DNA from: Chara braunii
Taxonomy: Eukaryota > Streptophyta > Charophyceae > Charales > Characeae
NCBI GenBank assembly: GCA_003427395.1
Contig: BFEA01000321.1
Coordinates: 1,507,698 to 1,538,318, forward strand
Direction: 5' to 3'
Length of the DNA: 30,621 nucleotides
Positions 19,665-30,552 of this stretch are shown here, piece after piece; positions within the stretch are counted from its first letter, which is position 1; every line of letters starts with the position of its first letter. A program made the position numbers and the translations under genes. Below the pieces are notes generated by a model. It ran no database searches. It saw only the letters and a list, made by a program, of their open reading frames with translations, and was not told the origin of the DNA.

Positions 19665-20321
19665 CTACAACCTCGGGTGCAGGGGCTCTCTTGGCCTTTC
19701 CGGTGACCTCTCTTGGCAAGATACACAAGACTGACAATACTTGATGACCATAGTCAGCATCCCATCCCAATGGTAAAACTCGCTTATCTTCTCGCATGTG
19801 GCACCTATCCCTCTGTGTCCTCCTGCTATACCATCATGTAGGGTTGCTATAATATCGATCTGTCGGTTCCTCCCACACACAATCCTTTTGGGACTTCCGA
19901 CCTGCCGCGTTATAAACAGATGGTCATCCCTTACTACGTAAAGGTGCCTCATCTTCTGCGCTTTGGCACTTGCGTCTTTATCCCTCATTTCGCAGGAAAG
20001 GAGTAGCCCCAACTCCAGATAGATCCCGTCGTACTCTTCTGCACAGAGGGCTTCCTTGATCTCTCCTTCTTCGAACTCATCATCCTGACTTTCTGGGACG
20101 AAGTCCCCACTTCCCATATGACCAAAGGAGCTCCTCTGGTCAAAGTCTCCCTGCAGAAGCGTATTAGTGAGCAGATACATCTCTCCCATTAGTTGTTCAT
20201 GCTCCTCTACCTGAGTGGGGCCTTCCTCTATTGTCCTCACTTCCTCCACCAGACTGTGTGTACCTGCCAATGCCAACTTCATCATCCAACCGACATTCTT
20301 GCTTCCTAACGGATCCTCCTC
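19665..20321 (-). pseudogene. pol: pol segment: integrase zinc-binding domain and preceding linker
   Basis: Same frame as its neighbours, bounded by TAG near 20322 and TAG 19665. An acidic linker precedes a basic region, then LHDGIAGGHRG (two His) and YCQSCVSCQ (CxxC), the HHCC zinc finger at the N-terminus of Ty3/gypsy integrases. The finger ligands are all present. Confidence 0.82.
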
Positions 20322-20744
20322 CTAAAAGGGCTTGAGGATCAACCCCTCCCTTTGCTCGTACCCCTTTGGCGCTAGCCATATAGGGTGACTGACGCAACTA
20401 GGTACTCGCAGGGACCATTCATTTATATGAAGGCGGACGTCCTCCTCTTGGTCCAAGAACCCATCAACTGGTGGGGTATCCTCTATCCACTCCTGATCTG
20501 CTCCATCCCAGTTGATGCGGCTCAACCCGTCTGCCCTATTCTTGTCCCCCGGAATCCTTTCCAACTCGAAATTAAACATCCAAATATACGTCAACCATCT
20601 TGCGACGGTTGGGTCAGATGGAGTATAATTCTTCAGGGAGCTAGCAAGCGCAGTAGGGTCCACCCTTAATATGAACCTCCTGCCAAAGATGTAGTTCCGG
20701 AAGATCCTCAGACAATGGAGCACCGTCAGCGTCTCCTTTTTAAA
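20322..20744 (-). pseudogene. pol: pol segment: C-terminal part of RNase H
   Basis: Reads on from the upstream segment in the same frame after TAG 20745. FKKETLTVLHCLRIFRNYIF, FILRVDPTALASSL and GDKNRADGLSR are typical RNase H positions of Ty3/gypsy polyproteins, with the acidic residues Glu and Asp visible. It degrades the RNA strand of the RNA-DNA hybrid. The frame stops at TAG near 20322. Confidence 0.82.
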
Positions 20745-21440
20745 CTAAGAGTAGTTCCTCTCAGTCGTATTAAGAGTCCGACTCTGGAACCTCAACTGCC
20801 TCTCCTTTCCTTCGGCATCCGCCTGAACCAAGACTCCTCCCAAGGCAGTAGGTCCAGCATCCATTTCAATGATAAACGACTTCTCCTCATTGACGTCATA
20901 GTTCGGCGCCCCCAACACCAGACCTCCTTCTTTGAACTCTGTCTTCATTCGCCCCACAGCCTCTTCCTGGTCTTCACCCCAAACCCATTCCTGATCCTGG
21001 CGTACTAATTTCCTTAAGTGCTCCGTCTTGGCGGCAAAGCAAAGCTTCTCCAGAACCCGCACGTGCCAAGGAAGCTCCTTACGTCTGTTATCGAGCGAAA
21101 GGGTACCCGACCATTCCACGATTTTGTCTGTCTTCTTCACATCATGCCTTCGACCCCTCTCGTTACAGACAAAACCCAGGATGGTCGCCTCTCCGCTCGC
21201 CGTAAGGTTGTACTCTTCCAACAAGCTCAAGACCTGCTCGAGCTCTTGGACATGCCTCTAGACAAACCGCCTTACCCCTGACATCACTTCATCTTCCTCC
21301 CTCTCTTTCGGGCCTTTGACCGCCAAATCGTCAATATAGGGCTGGGTGATGTGTGGACTAACCGTCTGCATGGCGCTAATCATATGCCTTTGCACCATTG
21401 CCACTGCATTCGTCCAGCCTTGAGGGGCTACATTCATATC
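20745..21440 (-). pseudogene. pol: pol segment: RT palm/thumb and start of RNase H
   Basis: The frame enters near 21440 after a frameshift. It contains NVAPQGWTNAVAMVQRH, the catalytic YIDD (21338-21327), a stop TAG at 21258, then the thumb/connection and FIIEMDAGPTALGGVLVQ, where the first RNase H aspartate sits. It ends at TAG 20745. Reverse transcriptase copies the element RNA into DNA. The two Asp of YIDD are intact although the frame is not. Confidence 0.85.
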
Positions 21441-21942
21441 TGGGCGTATGCATCGCCGTCACAGGCCTGTCTGGCGGATACACAGGAAATTGGTCATACC
21501 CAGAGTAGAGGTCTATAAGCGAAATTACAGGCCTCCCCACGCACGACTCTGACAGTGCATCCGCGTTTGGCAACCCTCCTGCATCCCGCACTGTTACGGC
21601 ATTCAGCCGCTGCAAATCCTGCACCCACCGCAACGTCCCATTCGGCTTGATAAAGCAAAACCAGGGCGAGGCGTACGGCCCGCTGGAGTAGTCGGCAACG
21701 TGCGTGCGCATCTTGCCGTCCAAGTAGTCCACCACCATCTTCTCCTCGTCCGGATTGGGGTACCGCGCGCCTCTTAGATTCCATGGTTCATGTGGGACCG
21801 TATGGATCCGGATCATTGGAATCTTGTCCACATCCAACCTCCCACGCTGGTCGTCATTGAAAGCATACGAGCGGTGTCTTTTCTTCATCAATCCCACCAA
21901 ATAGGGCTCTCTCCTGGAGCGACAGAAAGTTGGGCTCCCCAA
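21376..21942 (-). pseudogene. pol: pol segment: RT fingers and palm
   Basis: Carries SYAFNDDQRGRLD, IPMIRIHTVPHEPWN, GPYASPWFCFIKPNGTLRW, QDLQRLNAVT and SLIDLYSGYDQFPV, the N-terminal half of a Ty3/gypsy RT. SLIDLYSGYDQFPV holds the first catalytic Asp. After MHTPR (about 21440) the true frame moves to that of the next segment, so the last 20 or so codons are out of frame. The start at 21942 is not a natural start. Confidence 0.85.
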
Positions 21943-22140
21943 TTATCAGCTTCTCCTTATTCCCATCGTTGTTGCGGCACGGACCATTGGCTGCTTGCTC
22001 CCGCATGCGCCGTATCAACCCTTGTTCCCGCTCGTAATAAGCTTCCTCGTCCTCAGTAACGAGCACGAGAACTGGGCGACACTTCTTATCTACTGTCTTG
22101 TACCGCCTTTGGGAGCCCTGCTTAAGCCGTCCCCTAAAAA
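21854..22140 (-). pseudogene. pol: pol segment: linker between protease and RT
   Basis: A third frame bridges protease and RT, reading KPTFFRGRLKQGSQ, VDKKCRPVLVLVTEDEE and LIIGEPNFLSLQERALFG before shifting into the RT frame between about 21930 and 21890. It has no catalytic motif. The assignment rests on position and on the way the flanking frames join. Confidence 0.6.
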
Positions 22141-24477
22141 AGGTCGGCTTGCCATTTGTGCCAGTGCCATTGCCGGACCTCCCCTGCCGCCTGAAAGCCG
22201 ATTGACCAACTCCACTTCTCCCACCTGAGGGTTCTCCAGAACCTGCTCCCTCAGCGCCTTGATGGCCTCAGGATTCGTCATATCCTGTGTTGACACCACT
22301 TCCACAGCCTTATTCACATCTGTAAGGCTCAGTGGCAGCACCTCGGCCCTTTCCTCCTCCTCGGGCACTTCCCAAAGCGTCCTTCGCTCGTTCTCCAACT
22401 CCTCAAAGGTGAACGAGCCGAGATTAGGCCTATTCCTTCTGCTCCCCGGCCCCGTGTTTCGGCAAGTGATAACTTCATAGTTCCCGCACGCCGGGTCACA
22501 TAGGAGCAGGATCATCGTCCCGTCGTGCTTATTGAAGATCAACATCTCAGTTCGGCACAGGAATGACCGCGCCAGAAGAATGGAATGATCGACATCGGGC
22601 ATGACGAAGAAACAAGTCCTTGCCCTCACCTTCCCAATCTTTATGATCACGTTGGACGCCGTGCCGCAAAAAGCGGCCTTGCAGTTGGCGTCGTGCAGCA
22701 TACCGTGATCCAAACGATCAATCTTCATTCCCAACATTAACGCTTCCTTCTCCCTGATGATGTTCATCTCCACGCCCGTGTCCACCATCCCGGTGCACTT
22801 CCGATTCTTTATCACCAGATCCACCTGCCCGCACACCATACACTTCCAATCCATCATTTTCCCTGCCTCAGTCCACTCCACCTCTCTAGGCAGGATCGTA
22901 CTCAGATGGACATTAGGCACCAACCTTCGCGAGAGTCCTCCTTTTAGTTCACCACGAAGTCTTGGCGTTGATGCCAAGATGTCCTTCAAGTTCATCAGGT
23001 CATTATGGCCTTCCAAGAGCCTGTCCACCATTCGCTCCACGTCAAAGCCTTCTTCCATCCGAACTGCGTACTTCTTCCTCTTAGGTACGCTGTCAGGCAG
23101 GCTTGGCTCGGCCTCCTCTTGGGCTCCTCTCTTCCTGGCCCTCAGCTCCGTCCGCCGGTCCTCCTCTTGCCGGAGCCTCTCATCCTCTTCGTCGTCATCC
23201 TCTTCCTCTTCCTCCGGAACCTCCACCACCTCCTTCTGGCGTTCTGGGTCAGGCTCCTTTCGAGGGGGTGCCTGACTGGGCGCCTGGCTGGGCTGTAGGC
23301 TAGGTCTGGCCTTATTTTGGTTCTTGGTCCGTGCTGCTTGCGGCACTCTTCCATGCGACGTGAGGGGCCTGTAGGTCATACCCGACCTAGGGCCCGTCCC
23401 TACGGTCGCAACTCTAAGGCAACCCTGTTGCCCTGATGACGGTTCAAGCCCAGAGTCATAAAGGAAGACTTCAGGCAGGTTGGCCTTCCATTCTCGGGTT
23501 TCTTCACACAAGGCCTGCAACTTCCACTGGTACCTCCCCATCTTTTCCAGCAAATCCTCCATCTTCTCCAGAATGACTATAGCCGACTCTCTTTCACCTT
23601 CATGTCTCTCGTCATCTGAATCAACGACTATGGGCTCCTCCCTTATAGCCCCTGCCTTTAGTCGTTGAGTAACCTCCTCGCTATCCCCCACAATCTCCTC
23701 GACTCTTATGGCCGGATCTTCTCTCTCCTGCCACATCCTGAACATGGTCGGGGTCACTGGTGACCCTGCCGCCGCTCGCCTAAGGGCCTCTTGCCTGATC
23801 CCTCCCAGGATCTTGGGGTCAATATGCTTCCCCCACTTACCGTATATGTCCCCATTCATACAAGAGGAGATTAACCCTGCCAGCTCATCATCCCGCCGCT
23901 GTTGGCAGAATCGTATGGTGGGTCCTACGGCGCCACAATGCCAACAGGTGGCGCTCCGCCAATCAAAGCGGGGCCTCCCATATCCCTGGCCCCCCTCCTG
24001 GCCACCTTGGTTCTGGCCCCCTTGGCCATTCCAACCACCTCCGCGACCCCCACCATTTCTTCCTCGACCCCGGCCGCCGCCTCCTTGACCCCCTTGGCCT
24101 CGGCCTCCATTGCCTTGGCCACCTTGCCCTTGGTTTCCTCCCCCAGCCACACTAGCCTGCGAGGCTTGTTGGGAGGGCGGCAGTTGGGCCACAAACTGAC
24201 CTTGAGTCGTGGGGTAGCTTGGGGGGGCCATACTTGCCGACGGGCCCGAATAGGGGACCATCTGTCCAGTGTGTGCTTGACTCCCTCCACACGAGGTACA
24301 GTGGCTACAACTGGGCCAGGGCGCGAACTGGCAATGTGGCATCCAGTGCCCACAAGCTGGCGGCGGCCCCATATGCAATGGCCCGGCTGGAGCTGGCGCC
24401 GTCGTGGCGGCAGGTGGTGGCGCGACAATTGCTTGTGGGGCTTGCCCCTTTCCTGATCCCTGACCCCCCATTAGCAA
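22090..24477 (-). pseudogene. gag-pro: gag-pro segment: nucleocapsid with zinc-knuckle remnant, linker, aspartic protease
   Basis: Same frame as the capsid segment, from which one TGA (24481-24483) separates it. Residues counted from 24477: a Pro/Cys/His-rich start, a Gly/Arg/Gln-rich RGG-like stretch (about 112-170), a zinc-knuckle remnant CWHCGAVGPTIRFC (Cys178, 181, 191; Pro186 where His is expected), helical and acidic linkers (419-440 nearly all Glu/Asp), a CMVC pair (546-549), and a retropepsin-like domain with MVDTGVEMNII (Asp566-Thr-Gly). The protease would cut the polyprotein. The frame ends at TAG 22090 after a shift near 22140. It is the longest open stretch in the window (795 codons). 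Confidence 0.88.
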
Positions 24478-24480
24478 ATT

Positions 24481-25311
24481 TCACTGCTTCCTCTGGGCTT
24501 TGGTCAGGATCTGGGAACCCGTCTCTTCTCCGCCATAGTCCTCACGCCCAACCTCCTCATCCATTGCCCCTGATGCCCGGCCTTGGGCCACGGTCACCCC
24601 TCTATTCTGCACTTCCGCCTCATTATCATACCCCAATGCCGCCAGCACGTCCGTGACGATCCTCTTTACCCCTGGGGTCCCAGATGCGGTGGCATCCCTT
24701 TCCTTTCTCTTGCGCCTCTGCAGCCGCATCTGGTGCTGCTCCACCTGGTCCAGACTCCCCTCTTCCACTCCTTTATCAATAGTGGCCCAGGTGAGCTTCT
24801 CACTTCCCCCTCCGTAGCTTGTCAATTCTGCGGCCTCCGTGCCAGTAAGCAAACCCAAAAATATGGCACACTGCGTCTCTTCAGAAATCTCGTGCACCTT
24901 CCTCGCCTTCTTCTTAAACTCGTGCACGAACGCCCGGATCGTGGAGAAGTCATCTTTGTTCATGGCTTCCAAGTCCGCCATGGTCAACAAGCCATCCCCC
25001 AGCCTGTACTTTCTTAGCATCAACTCCCTGAACCTTGCCCAGCTGCCATTTGCGGCGTCCACCACCCTACCCACCTCCTGATGGTGGCTATGAAAGACGT
25101 ATCTCATAATCCGCTGAAATTTTACTTCATCCGCCAATCCTGCCAGTGGTTGCTCAACCAGGTCTAGCCAGTCGGACACCCGCTCCCCTTTGAAATTGAA
25201 TGTATCAACCTTCGGGACATTGTTCGGCGCTCTCTCGCGCTTATCCAAGGCATCGATGAGGTCGTCGAGCGTTAGAAGCTTTCTCCCGCCGTCTGCCATC
25301 TCCTCTGGCAT
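24481..25311 (-). pseudogene. gag: gag segment: capsid
   Basis: ATG at 25311, first ORF after the leader, 276 codons to TGA 24481. The protein shows the Ty3/gypsy capsid pattern: FNFKGERVSDWLDLVEQ, KFQRIMRYVF, WARFRELMLRKYRLG, FVHEFKKKARKV and CAIFLGLLTG, then a basic RRKRKER stretch. Capsid units assemble the particle that holds the RNA. Reading past the TGA keeps the same frame into the nucleocapsid, so the stop is probably a CGA-to-TGA mutation rather than the natural end. Confidence 0.88.
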
Positions 25312-25690
25312 TCTAGTTAACTGTCTCCGGCTCCAGTCCCCCTGTTATAAGAAGCGATAGGACGAAGGGTCCACTCAGCAGTCCAATCCATCACGGCCCT
25401 ATCTAGCCGACCACTTAAATACCCGACGCTCTAGACTTGGCAGACGTTTCTTGTCCTGTTTCCCTTAGGCTCACCTAGATAATGCCTATTCCCACCATAG
25501 AATTTCCCCGCACATCCGCCTCATCCTCACTATCGGCCAATCCGCCAATCAATCGACATTCACACACACAGCCATATAGACCACCATACAATCCATCTCA
25601 TAGTCCTACCTTTACCTACTCATGTGCCTAGTTCTCCCTCATTCCCATACCCGGATGTCGTTCCACCAGAGACAACGGTAGGCTTCCATT
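25312..25690 (-). other. Leader between the primer site and gag
   Basis: About 380 non-coding bases where packaging and dimer signals would be expected. I see no clear structure or upstream ORF of note. Confidence 0.5.
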
Positions 25691-25709
25691 ATCCCTGGCA
25701 ACGGTGCCA
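25691..25709 (-). other. Primer binding site (tRNA-Asp type)
   Basis: The - strand reads TGGCACCGTTGCCAGGGAT, three bases inside the 5' LTR. It matches the complement of the 3' end of plant tRNA-Asp (GUC) at 17 of 19 positions as I remember that tRNA. Both differences are G-to-A on this strand. Confidence 0.8.
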
Positions 25710-26442
25710 CCAGTCGAGCGCATCGGTCCGGCACCGCAAGTGGCAGCGCGGGACCCTCTCGGCCGCGTCACGCAGGAGTTGGACCAACCTCGTTACGAAC
25801 ATACAAAGGAGCTTCTTTAGGTCGCTCCGACCGAGTGCGCCAGCCATACCTCTCGCGAGCCCCTACGACAGGATAGGGCTTGCGCGAGGCAGAACTTACC
25901 TCCACCTTACGGGAGTTGTCACCTCCTTTCGGTGGGCGTATCCCCGTCGAGCTAGCAGTCCACAATACGAAAGCTACTCGGTTGCAATCGCAGAGGTGGA
26001 CCAGGCGAGGGCGTTTCTTGTTCGCTTTAGTATAAGGGGTACATGCGGTAATACGCCTATCGGACCCGCACGAGAACCGACATCTTGGGGGGCTGAAGTC
26101 CCAACCGCGGCTCGACGTCGGTCGACTAGGACGCGTCCCACACACCACGCACACACCACTCTACGAACATACAAAAAAAAAAAAAAAGGATAAAACGCAC
26201 ACGCGGCACACGTACGAAAACAGCGCAACACAACCAAACGCGACAACGCTCCTAGCCCCTCGGTAGCCATCCCATAACTTTTCCGATGCAGATACTGGAC
26301 GGGCGTCGCGCGCGAGGCTTAGTATAAAACCGTGCAGACTCAAGGCTAACTCATATCGACTCGCAATGCAAGCAGTCGCAATGATGGCGTACTATGTAGT
26401 ACCCATAGTCAAGCCGTCCCTCATGGATCCGAGTATCGCTTA

Positions 26443-26522
26443 TGATACTCAAGTGTCAGACTCGAAGTGTCGTGAGGGTTTAATCCCTCATGATATTGCA
26501 CGGCTGAAAGAATAGTCGTGCA
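26443..26522. repeat. Row of three hairpins in the right LTR
   Basis: Copies of the left-LTR hairpins: TGATACT/AGTGTCA (26443-26458), TCGTGAGGG/CCCTCATGA (26470-26493), TGCACGGCT/AGTCGTGCA (26497-26522). Each has one G:T wobble on the + strand in place of a Watson-Crick pair. Confidence 0.75.
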
Positions 26523-27489
26523 GCCACCGCGAGACCTCTGGCCTTTGGTCTGAGAGTCTCGGTAGGCAAGGCAAATAGGCTCTGCACGGGGGCAGATTCC
26601 TTCCCTGTAGAGTCTAGGGCCTAGGATGTCCTAGACAAAGATCTCGAATCCTGGCCCAAGACCAACGTCTGACTACGAAAACCCCAAAAAGCAAACAATT
26701 AAACGAAAGGGTCTTTCTTATGCCACCCAGTCTTAACCTCTGAGTACGCCTTTAGCACGGGGCCCCTTAGGCCTCGCGAACGCCGACCATAAGTACACCC
26801 AAGCATACACACATAAGGGAGTTAGAGTTGCGACGATCACTTCTCACAGTCTCGGTGGGGTTCTCCACAACCATACGTATATATGTGATCGTAGGCAAGC
26901 AAAGTCCGAAATCTGAGCCACAAAACATACCTGCAATCACACCAAAGAACCAAACAACAGTCCACGCACTACACGAAGTCAACCCCAATCATTATCTACG
27001 CTCATACCCCGCGCTTTAGCCATGCAAGCCCCAATCTCTTATCCAACCAACCATAATTAAATACTCAGTACCTTTGTTAAATGGCCATTCAATAAAAGTC
27101 CGGGTGAAACCTTAATAAAACAATAAAATCACCAGGGCTAAAGCCTTTTAGGTTGAGTGTGGAAGGTGAGTTGGAATTGAGTCGTAGACCGACGAATCGG
27201 CAAACGATCTGTTATCAGTGATAACAGCAGATGATCCTTATAGGGTCGAGCCGAAACTAGTCCAAGTCATGAATCAAACGTCCGAGAAATGCCTGTACCA
27301 TAAGACAGGTCAATGCCCAAGCTAAATTATCGGCACATGGGGGATGAACCTCTATATCACATCCTCACTCAAGATGTTTGCCAACTAATCCAAGCCTACC
27401 TCTAGCCAGTGTCCAAGCAAACATAGGCTAATGACATAATTTCCCCTATACAGGGTGGACTGCCAGAATCGCCACCTGTCATAATATAA

Positions 27490-27800
27490 CCTATCTCCTT
27501 TAAACTGAAAAATTTCGGCAGTGCTTCTTGTAGGAAAAGTGTCTTTTCAGAATTTGTATCAGCCCTAATATGAAAACAGAAATAGCCGTTGACTTTTCAA
27601 GCCCAATTTTGTCTAACTCTTTGAATTAGCAAAAATTTGGACAGCGCTCATTTTAGAAAAGCAGACTTCCCAAATTTTTACTAAGCCATTTACGAATCTT
27701 AGACAAGTTGAACTTTAAGAAGTCATAATTTTTGCAAACTCCTTGGATTTGCAGAAATTTCGGCAGTGCTTCCCGTAGAGTAAGTAGCTTATCAAAATTT
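27490..27800. repeat. Three diverged tandem units, about 123-bp period (right LTR)
   Basis: Counterpart of 9845-10165, with the same three units recognisable by AAATTTCGGCAG or AAATTTGGACAG and the following GTAGrr words. Confidence 0.7.
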
Positions 27801-28098
27801 ATACAAGCCCAAGTATAACAAACGATCTCAGAAAATGCGATAATTAATCTAAGTAAAATAAGGTCAACTCAGAAAATGCAAGAATCGACCTTACTCCTAT
27901 CACTCTATGACGTGGTGAGCCTCTAAAGCAACTACCTATCAACCTGAAACTAGGACAAAGTAGTGATCTCATTCAGCCACATGCAATGCCAACCACAACG
28001 GTAAGTACTCTCACCAGCCCCAAGTCAACTTAGCAAACAAATAGTTCATCGTCTTTCACTGATTTAACCCTTTCTACCCAGCTTACATAGGGCATGAA

Positions 28099-28923
28099 GT
28101 CAGGTCATCCAATCTTATGGAACATACCTGACCCAGCCATTGAATATCCACGAACAGGTTGCACAACTACTTCTCTCTTCCTTTGGGCATATGACTAAGC
28201 CATTCATCTTAGAAACAAGCTTAGTCGCCCCGGACTGTTTAATATCTAAGTTATATGTACCTTTTTGAACTTAGTGTTCAAACGCTGGGCGTAGGACTGA
28301 GCCATTCATCTTAGAAACAAAGCTCAGCCTGCCCAAAGTTACTTCAGTTATATTCTTAGTTATACTCTCTTCAACTTAGGATAAGCTATAGCCAGGTCAT
28401 CCAATCTTATGGAACCCGTGTCTGACTAGCCTGTTCATAGATAAAATAGTACAAAATATAGCCAAGTTATAACCTCTCAGGTTCCAGCATGTGCGAGGCA
28501 TTGGGCCAGACTATCCAATCTTATGGAACATATCTAGTCGTTTGCCAGGTTCATTTTTCTCTTAACCATCTATGTGCGGCATGAGTCGAAAGCCATCCAA
28601 TCTTATGGAACATGCTTTGTCCTCAGCAAGAATTACTCCCTCAGAATGAAACAGGAAGAGGTTGAGCCATCCAATCTTATGGAACTTGCTCAAACCTCAT
28701 CGACCAGAAACTAATAAAACAGAGTAAACCCCAAGTAAACACGGCAGCCAAGCCGTTCAATCGTATGGAACAGGCTTGGCCTCTAGAAGTCAACCACAGT
28801 CAAGCCCTCATATGTCAGAGCGATCAGACCGTCCAATCTTATGGAACCTGTCTGACCCTCAATGTAATTCAAAAAGTAAAACACAACAGTCAGGCCATCC
28901 AATCTTATGGAACATGCCTGACT
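28099..28923. repeat. Ten-unit array of variable-stem hairpins (right LTR)
   Basis: All ten units have counterparts here. Arms: 28099-28105/28126-28132, 28193-28200/28219-28226, 28297-28302/28322-28327, 28389-28396/28421-28428, 28503-28510/28533-28540, 28588-28593/28614-28619, 28658-28667/28688-28698, 28747-28754/28773-28780, 28824-28829/28850-28855, 28888-28895/28916-28923. Units 1, 2, 3 and 7 pair better here than in the left LTR; units 4 and 5 pair worse; 8, 9 and 10 have the same stems. Confidence 0.85.
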
Positions 28924-30552
28924 CCACAGGACCTTTTCAATCTCAAGCAAAACTGCCTTTTTCCCACCCTTCCCCCAAATGCAAACCCCCTTTTTCCTGA
29001 GCAAGTATGCTTTCAGATAATCAAAAGAAACTGAAACTGAAATTTTTCACGCATTTCTAAACTTAGCCTGAGTTGTATCCTGCCAGTCAAACTGAAGTCA
29101 ACGTAGGGGTACATGCAGTATACTGAGTCAAACATAGCAAGATGTACAGATAAGGGTTATACCTGGGCATATAGAGGGGACGCAATGGTTACCTTCCAAT
29201 TCCCTGCCTCCAGAACTCCTCCTGAGTCCCAGGAGAGCTCCCGCAATCGGCGGGGCGAACCTCCCACAGAGGCCTTGGCGCGGATTACGGGTTGCAATCC
29301 CGCATGCCGCCTTCCTCTCAGAACCAGTGGACTATACTCAGAGTAAGAATGGCAGAAGGAAATAGTTATGAGACTCTCAGATTCAAAGATGGTGCACTCA
29401 GACTCGCATGAAAGGGCCTTGATACCTTCCTACGCCTGAGGGTCCCACAATAGCGACCAACTTGCAACAACTTGGTCAAGCTCCCGACGTGAACTGCCAA
29501 GGTCACCCCTTTGCCGACCCCTTAGTTCATGGCGCTCACTTTCCTTCCCGACTCAGCCACTCCTCTAAGTCCAGACGCCGCTGCAAAGCAGACCGCAATA
29601 GTCATCAAACAACCGCGGCGGTATGCAGTACTATAAAGTAGCGTACGGTCACGGGCGTCAGTGTGCAACAGCTATCCACTGCACGCTCGCAGTATGCAGC
29701 AATACTGCAGTACCATGGAGTAATACGCAGTAGCCAGAAGGTAAGCGTTTGACTTGGATGTTGGTTTTTCATCTACCCCTTCGCAACTGTCTGATTAGCG
29801 CACCATATGACGAGTCCCACCAGACATCGCGGATGAATAGTACTCAGACTGTCATACGAGAAACCAAGCCCCCGGCAAGTGTGCATAGCCATGTGAGTGG
29901 TAGCTACATACCGCAACGTAGTCGCCGACAGAAGACGCAGCAACCTGCTGCGTGTACTACCTGCTATAGCGGAAAGTTTAGTAAGGACAATTTCTGCACC
30001 TCGCCACATGTGTCGCAACTATAGTAGTATCACCGCATAGCTACGCCTCTCGGAACTAGTAATACCAGTCCGACATCAGCAGCAGTCGCACTACAGACGA
30101 CTAGTAACACGCATTTCTAGTCCTCGCTGCAAGTCCCGACCGGCCTTGCTACCATGCTCAGTCCAGGAATGACACAGATCCTGAACATGTAAACTGAACC
30201 CTTCCCTCCCCTTTTCACTCTGTCCACAAACGCCCCTGACCGCTCGACGGAGTCAGATTCATTCACCCTTAGGAAAACGTAACTACAGGGAGAAAGCCTA
30301 TTATTACGGTCATGGGTACGCCGAGGCAGAGAATGCCAACCGAACGGGGGTTAGCACATGAGCGCTTACCTCCCCTTCAGCCAATCCGCTCCTCAACCCC
30401 CCTCTCCTCTTTCGTACGGTCCCTGGTCGCCTAACCGCGCTCGGCCGCTATTACGGCCGGGTCGCCAAAAGAAGAGTCAAGAACGTCGGATGAGGGTCTT
30501 AACCGCGTATGGCAGCCGTGGTGACACCGGCGCTATGAGGAGCGAAGGGTGA

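Larger units (their letters stand above)
8090..30552 (-). mobile_element. Very large Ty3/gypsy LTR retrotransposon, degenerate
   Basis: Direct repeats of about 4.84 kb bound an internal region of about 11.7 kb that encodes, on the - strand, Gag, protease, RT, RNase H, integrase and an extra ORF. Integrase after RNase H places it in Ty3/gypsy. A tRNA-Asp-type primer binding site (25691-25709) and a polypurine tract (14022-14031) adjoin the LTRs in the correct places. Length is about 22.5 kb including a later insertion of about 1.1 kb. Every coding segment is broken. No matching 5-bp target duplication is visible at 8085-8089 against 30553-30557, which suggests recombination or rearrangement. 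Lineage within Ty3/gypsy is not assigned; I saw no chromodomain. Confidence 0.93.
25713..30552 (-). repeat. Right LTR (5' LTR), uninterrupted
   Basis: An uninterrupted copy of 4840 bases. As the upstream LTR of a - strand element it should carry the promoter for genomic RNA. A TATATA-like word (26878-26884) is conserved in both LTRs, but I cannot say that it is the promoter. The small insertions and deletions relative to the left LTR include about 29 extra bases near 27430-27460. It contains the same hairpins and arrays as the left copy and the empty site (29112-29119) for the insertion in the left copy. Confidence 0.92.

Noticed and set aside
19665-20321. Independent short genes along 18786-21440
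   Set aside because: All share one frame and join into one polyprotein once the stops are ignored. They are fragments of pol.
18593-21260. UAG reassigned to glutamine
   Set aside because: TGA stops and frameshifts occur in the same element, and cytosine deamination at CAG explains the stops more simply.
25687-25712. tRNA-Asp gene
   Set aside because: Only the last 19 or so bases of the tRNA are matched, right beside the LTR. This is the primer binding site, not a gene.
25624-26193. 189-codon ORF on the + strand in the right LTR
   Set aside because: It straddles the LTR edge, its left-LTR counterpart is interrupted, it has no recognisable motif, and it runs against the element.
26876-26886. 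TATA box of the 5' LTR
   Set aside because: TATATA is conserved in both LTRs, but without a start site or other promoter elements I cannot separate it from chance.
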